From: Polyangia bacterium
GTDB taxonomy: Bacteria; Myxococcota_A; Polyangia; Polyangiales; Sandaracinaceae
Assembly: GCA_030426845.1 (NCBI GenBank)
Contig: JAUHXR010000069.1
Location: 1-32,368, forward strand
Length of the DNA stretch: 32,368 nucleotides
Reading direction: 5' to 3'
Positions 31,226 through 32,368 of the stretch are shown here, piece after piece. The notes below the pieces were generated by a model. It saw nothing but the letters and a program-made list of their open reading frames with translations, ran no database searches and had not been told where the DNA came from. The translations under genes were made by a program, and so were the position numbers. The stretch's first letter is position 1. Each line of letters starts with the position of its first letter.

Positions 31226-31930
31226 TCAGTCGACGCGCGGCCGGATCTGGGCGCAGAGCTCGATCGTCGGGTTCTCGGGGAGCGGGATCCGCGCGCCGGC
31301 GCCGTCGAGCACTACCGGCGCCGAGACCCCGCGCGCGCCCGACAGGCTGAGCTCGACGCAGCCGTCCTCGCGCCACGGCCCGAGCAGGAAGCCGTCGGTG
31401 CAGCACGGCATCCAGCGGAAGGTGCAGCTCCCCGCGCCGGTCGCCGGGTCGTGGCTGCACTCGTTCGGCTCGTCGCTCACCACCAGCCCGGGCGGGGGGA
31501 AGGCCGGCGAGTCCGGCTGCCGGAGCTGCCAGCGGGCGAGCAGCTCGCCGCCCGAGTCGTCCATCGGCACGTCGGCGATCAGCGCCACGTAGGCGCCGTC
31601 GCAGCCCGGCTCCCACTGCGTCCCGATGACCACGCCGTCGGGGATGCGGATGTCGGGGGTGGGGTTGGCGCTCTCGCGATCGGGGCTGTCGTAGGAGTAC
31701 CAGGCCGCGCCGCAGGCCTCGCCCTCGAACGGGGTGAGCGACGCGCCATCGAGCGTGAAGCAGGCGAGGCCGTCGTCGGGGACGGCGTCGCAGTCGTCGT
31801 CGAGGCCGTTGCAGACCTCGGGCGCGCACTCCCCCGCGTCGCGCTCGCCCGCGTCGCCGAGGTCGAGGCCGGTACGGGCGCCGCACCCGAGCGCGAGGAG
31901 GGCGAGGAGCCACGCGAGACGAGCCGCCAT
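31226..31930 (-). CDS. Lipoprotein with MopE-type metal-binding motif
   Basis: 234 residues from ATG 31930. The signal peptide ends in lipobox ALGC, followed by a DLGDAGERDAGE linker. The segment APEVCNGLDDDCDAVPDDG is the CNG-x-DDDCD-x-x-x-D/E motif found in MopE-type and many myxobacterial surface proteins, thought to bind metal. The remaining 160 residues form a beta-rich domain with about eight Cys (EACGAAW, GCDGAYV, NECSHD, CTFRWMPCC, GCVELSL), which I cannot assign. It converges with the ten-repeat lipoprotein gene only three bases away. It is probably surface exposed; function is unknown. Confidence 0.82.
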   Translation of the reverse strand: MAARLAWLLALLALGCGARTGLDLGDAGERDAGECAPEVCNGLDDDCDAVPDDGLACFTLDGASLTPFEGEACGAAWYSYDSPDRESANPTPDIRIPDGVVIGTQWEPGCDGAYVALIADVPMDDSGGELLARWQLRQPDSPAFPPPGLVVSDEPNECSHDPATGAGSCTFRWMPCCTDGFLLGPWREDGCVELSLSGARGVSAPVVLDGAGARIPLPENPTIELCAQIRPRVD

Positions 31931-31976
31931 CGGCGCACCCTACACGACGCGGCGCGAGGGCTCAGCCGCTCGCCGC

Positions 31977-32368
31977 TCAGTCGCCCGGAACGCGCAGCGC
32001 GACCTGCAGCGGCGCCTCGTCCGAGATCGTCACCACGACCTCGCGCCCGTCGGCGCGGCGCACCGCGACCTGGAGCGCGAGCGGCCCGACCGCGAGCCGC
32101 AGTCCAGGATCCTCGAGCGACGGCGGCCCGAGCCGGACCTCGTCCCGTCGTGTGAGCGGGTGCCCCGCGTCCTGCAGCAGCTCGATCAGCGTCCGCGCCG
32201 CGTCGGGCGCCTCGGGGAGGGGATGCCAGACGAGCTCCGCGAGGAGGAGCGCGAGGCGCCGCGCCCGATCCTGCAGCGCGCTCCACGTCAGCGCCTCGAG
32301 CGCGGCCGGCGCGTAGGCCGCCCGCAGCGCCTGCTGCGCCGACACGATCGCCGTCCGCGGCCAGGGGT
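31977..32368 (-). CDS. Protein of unknown function, 5' end possibly outside the window
   Basis: The minus-strand frame is open to the window edge. A GTG at 32345 would give 122 residues (SAQQALRAAYAPAALEALTW, LALLLAELVWHPLPEAPDA and a C-terminal VAVRRADGREVVVTISDEAP), but coding-like sequence (PWPRTAI) continues upstream. The first half is helical and the second half a small beta sheet. No family is recognised. It ends 47 bases before the MopE-motif lipoprotein gene on the same strand. Confidence 0.55.
   Translation of the reverse strand, partial: PWPRTAIVSAQQALRAAYAPAALEALTWSALQDRARRLALLLAELVWHPLPEAPDAARTLIELLQDAGHPLTRRDEVRLGPPSLEDPGLRLAVGPLALQVAVRRADGREVVVTISDEAPLQVALRVPGD

Noticed and set aside
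1-32368. Known defence systems, prophage, integrative elements or a biosynthetic gene cluster
   Set aside because: No restriction, nuclease-toxin, integrase, transposase, NRPS/PKS or phage structural motifs were seen on either strand.

Overview
The window looks like chromosome from a very GC-rich member of the Myxococcota (Sandaracinus/Polyangia-like). The reasons are the strong third-position GC bias, the many lipoproteins whose signal peptide is followed by Asp-Ala/Ser-Gly-Pro linkers, the cysteine-repeat surface proteins, a PEGA-type Ser/Thr kinase, a DUF2330 protein and a MopE-type motif. This placement is inference from gene style; there is no rRNA or marker-gene test here. I saw no tRNA, rRNA, CRISPR array, insertion sequence or phage gene.

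Layout. 1-2482: 3' end of a DEAD-box RNA helicase with a DbpA-type RNA-binding domain, a clear terminator, an RRM protein and acyl-CoA thioesterase II (tesB). 2551-5136: a divergent DNA polymerase I paralogue whose two nuclease sites and ribose-gate residues have changed. 5194-5961: a thioredoxin-like lipoprotein with an in-frame TGA exactly at the first position of a W-(C/U)-x-x-C active site, a strong selenoprotein candidate. 5989-7801 (minus): two paralogous six-cysteine lipoproteins translationally coupled to a ferritin-like di-iron protein. 7833-10303: small secreted and lysine-rich proteins, DUF2330 and a TatA/B-like protein. 10416-15976 (minus): three paralogous VWA lipoproteins with a nine-repeat cysteine-rich lipoprotein between the second and third. 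16472-21049: a PilZ-like protein, homogentisate dioxygenase (hmgA), a HupE/UreJ-like membrane protein, a NudC-like Nudix hydrolase and YaaA. 21112-22146: a soluble fusion of a chemoreceptor signalling domain to a rhodanese domain. 22161-23118: two head-to-head genes that both seem to have lost their 5' ends. 23177-27829 (minus): a stand-alone RibD-type deaminase, then a PEGA kinase / TPR protein / periplasmic-binding lipoprotein operon. 27921-32368: an S41 protease lipoprotein, a GNAT acetyltransferase, a ten-repeat cysteine-knot-like lipoprotein, a MopE-motif lipoprotein and a partial unknown gene.

How they fit together. Much of the window encodes the cell envelope: at least ten predicted lipoproteins or exported proteins, many disulfide-rich. 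The strongest candidates for undescribed biology are the putative selenocysteine lipoprotein with its SECIS-like hairpin, the gate-altered polymerase, the MCP-rhodanese fusion and the ferritin-like / twin Cys-lipoprotein operon. All readings come from sequence inspection and hand alignment to remembered family motifs; no search or folding program was run.
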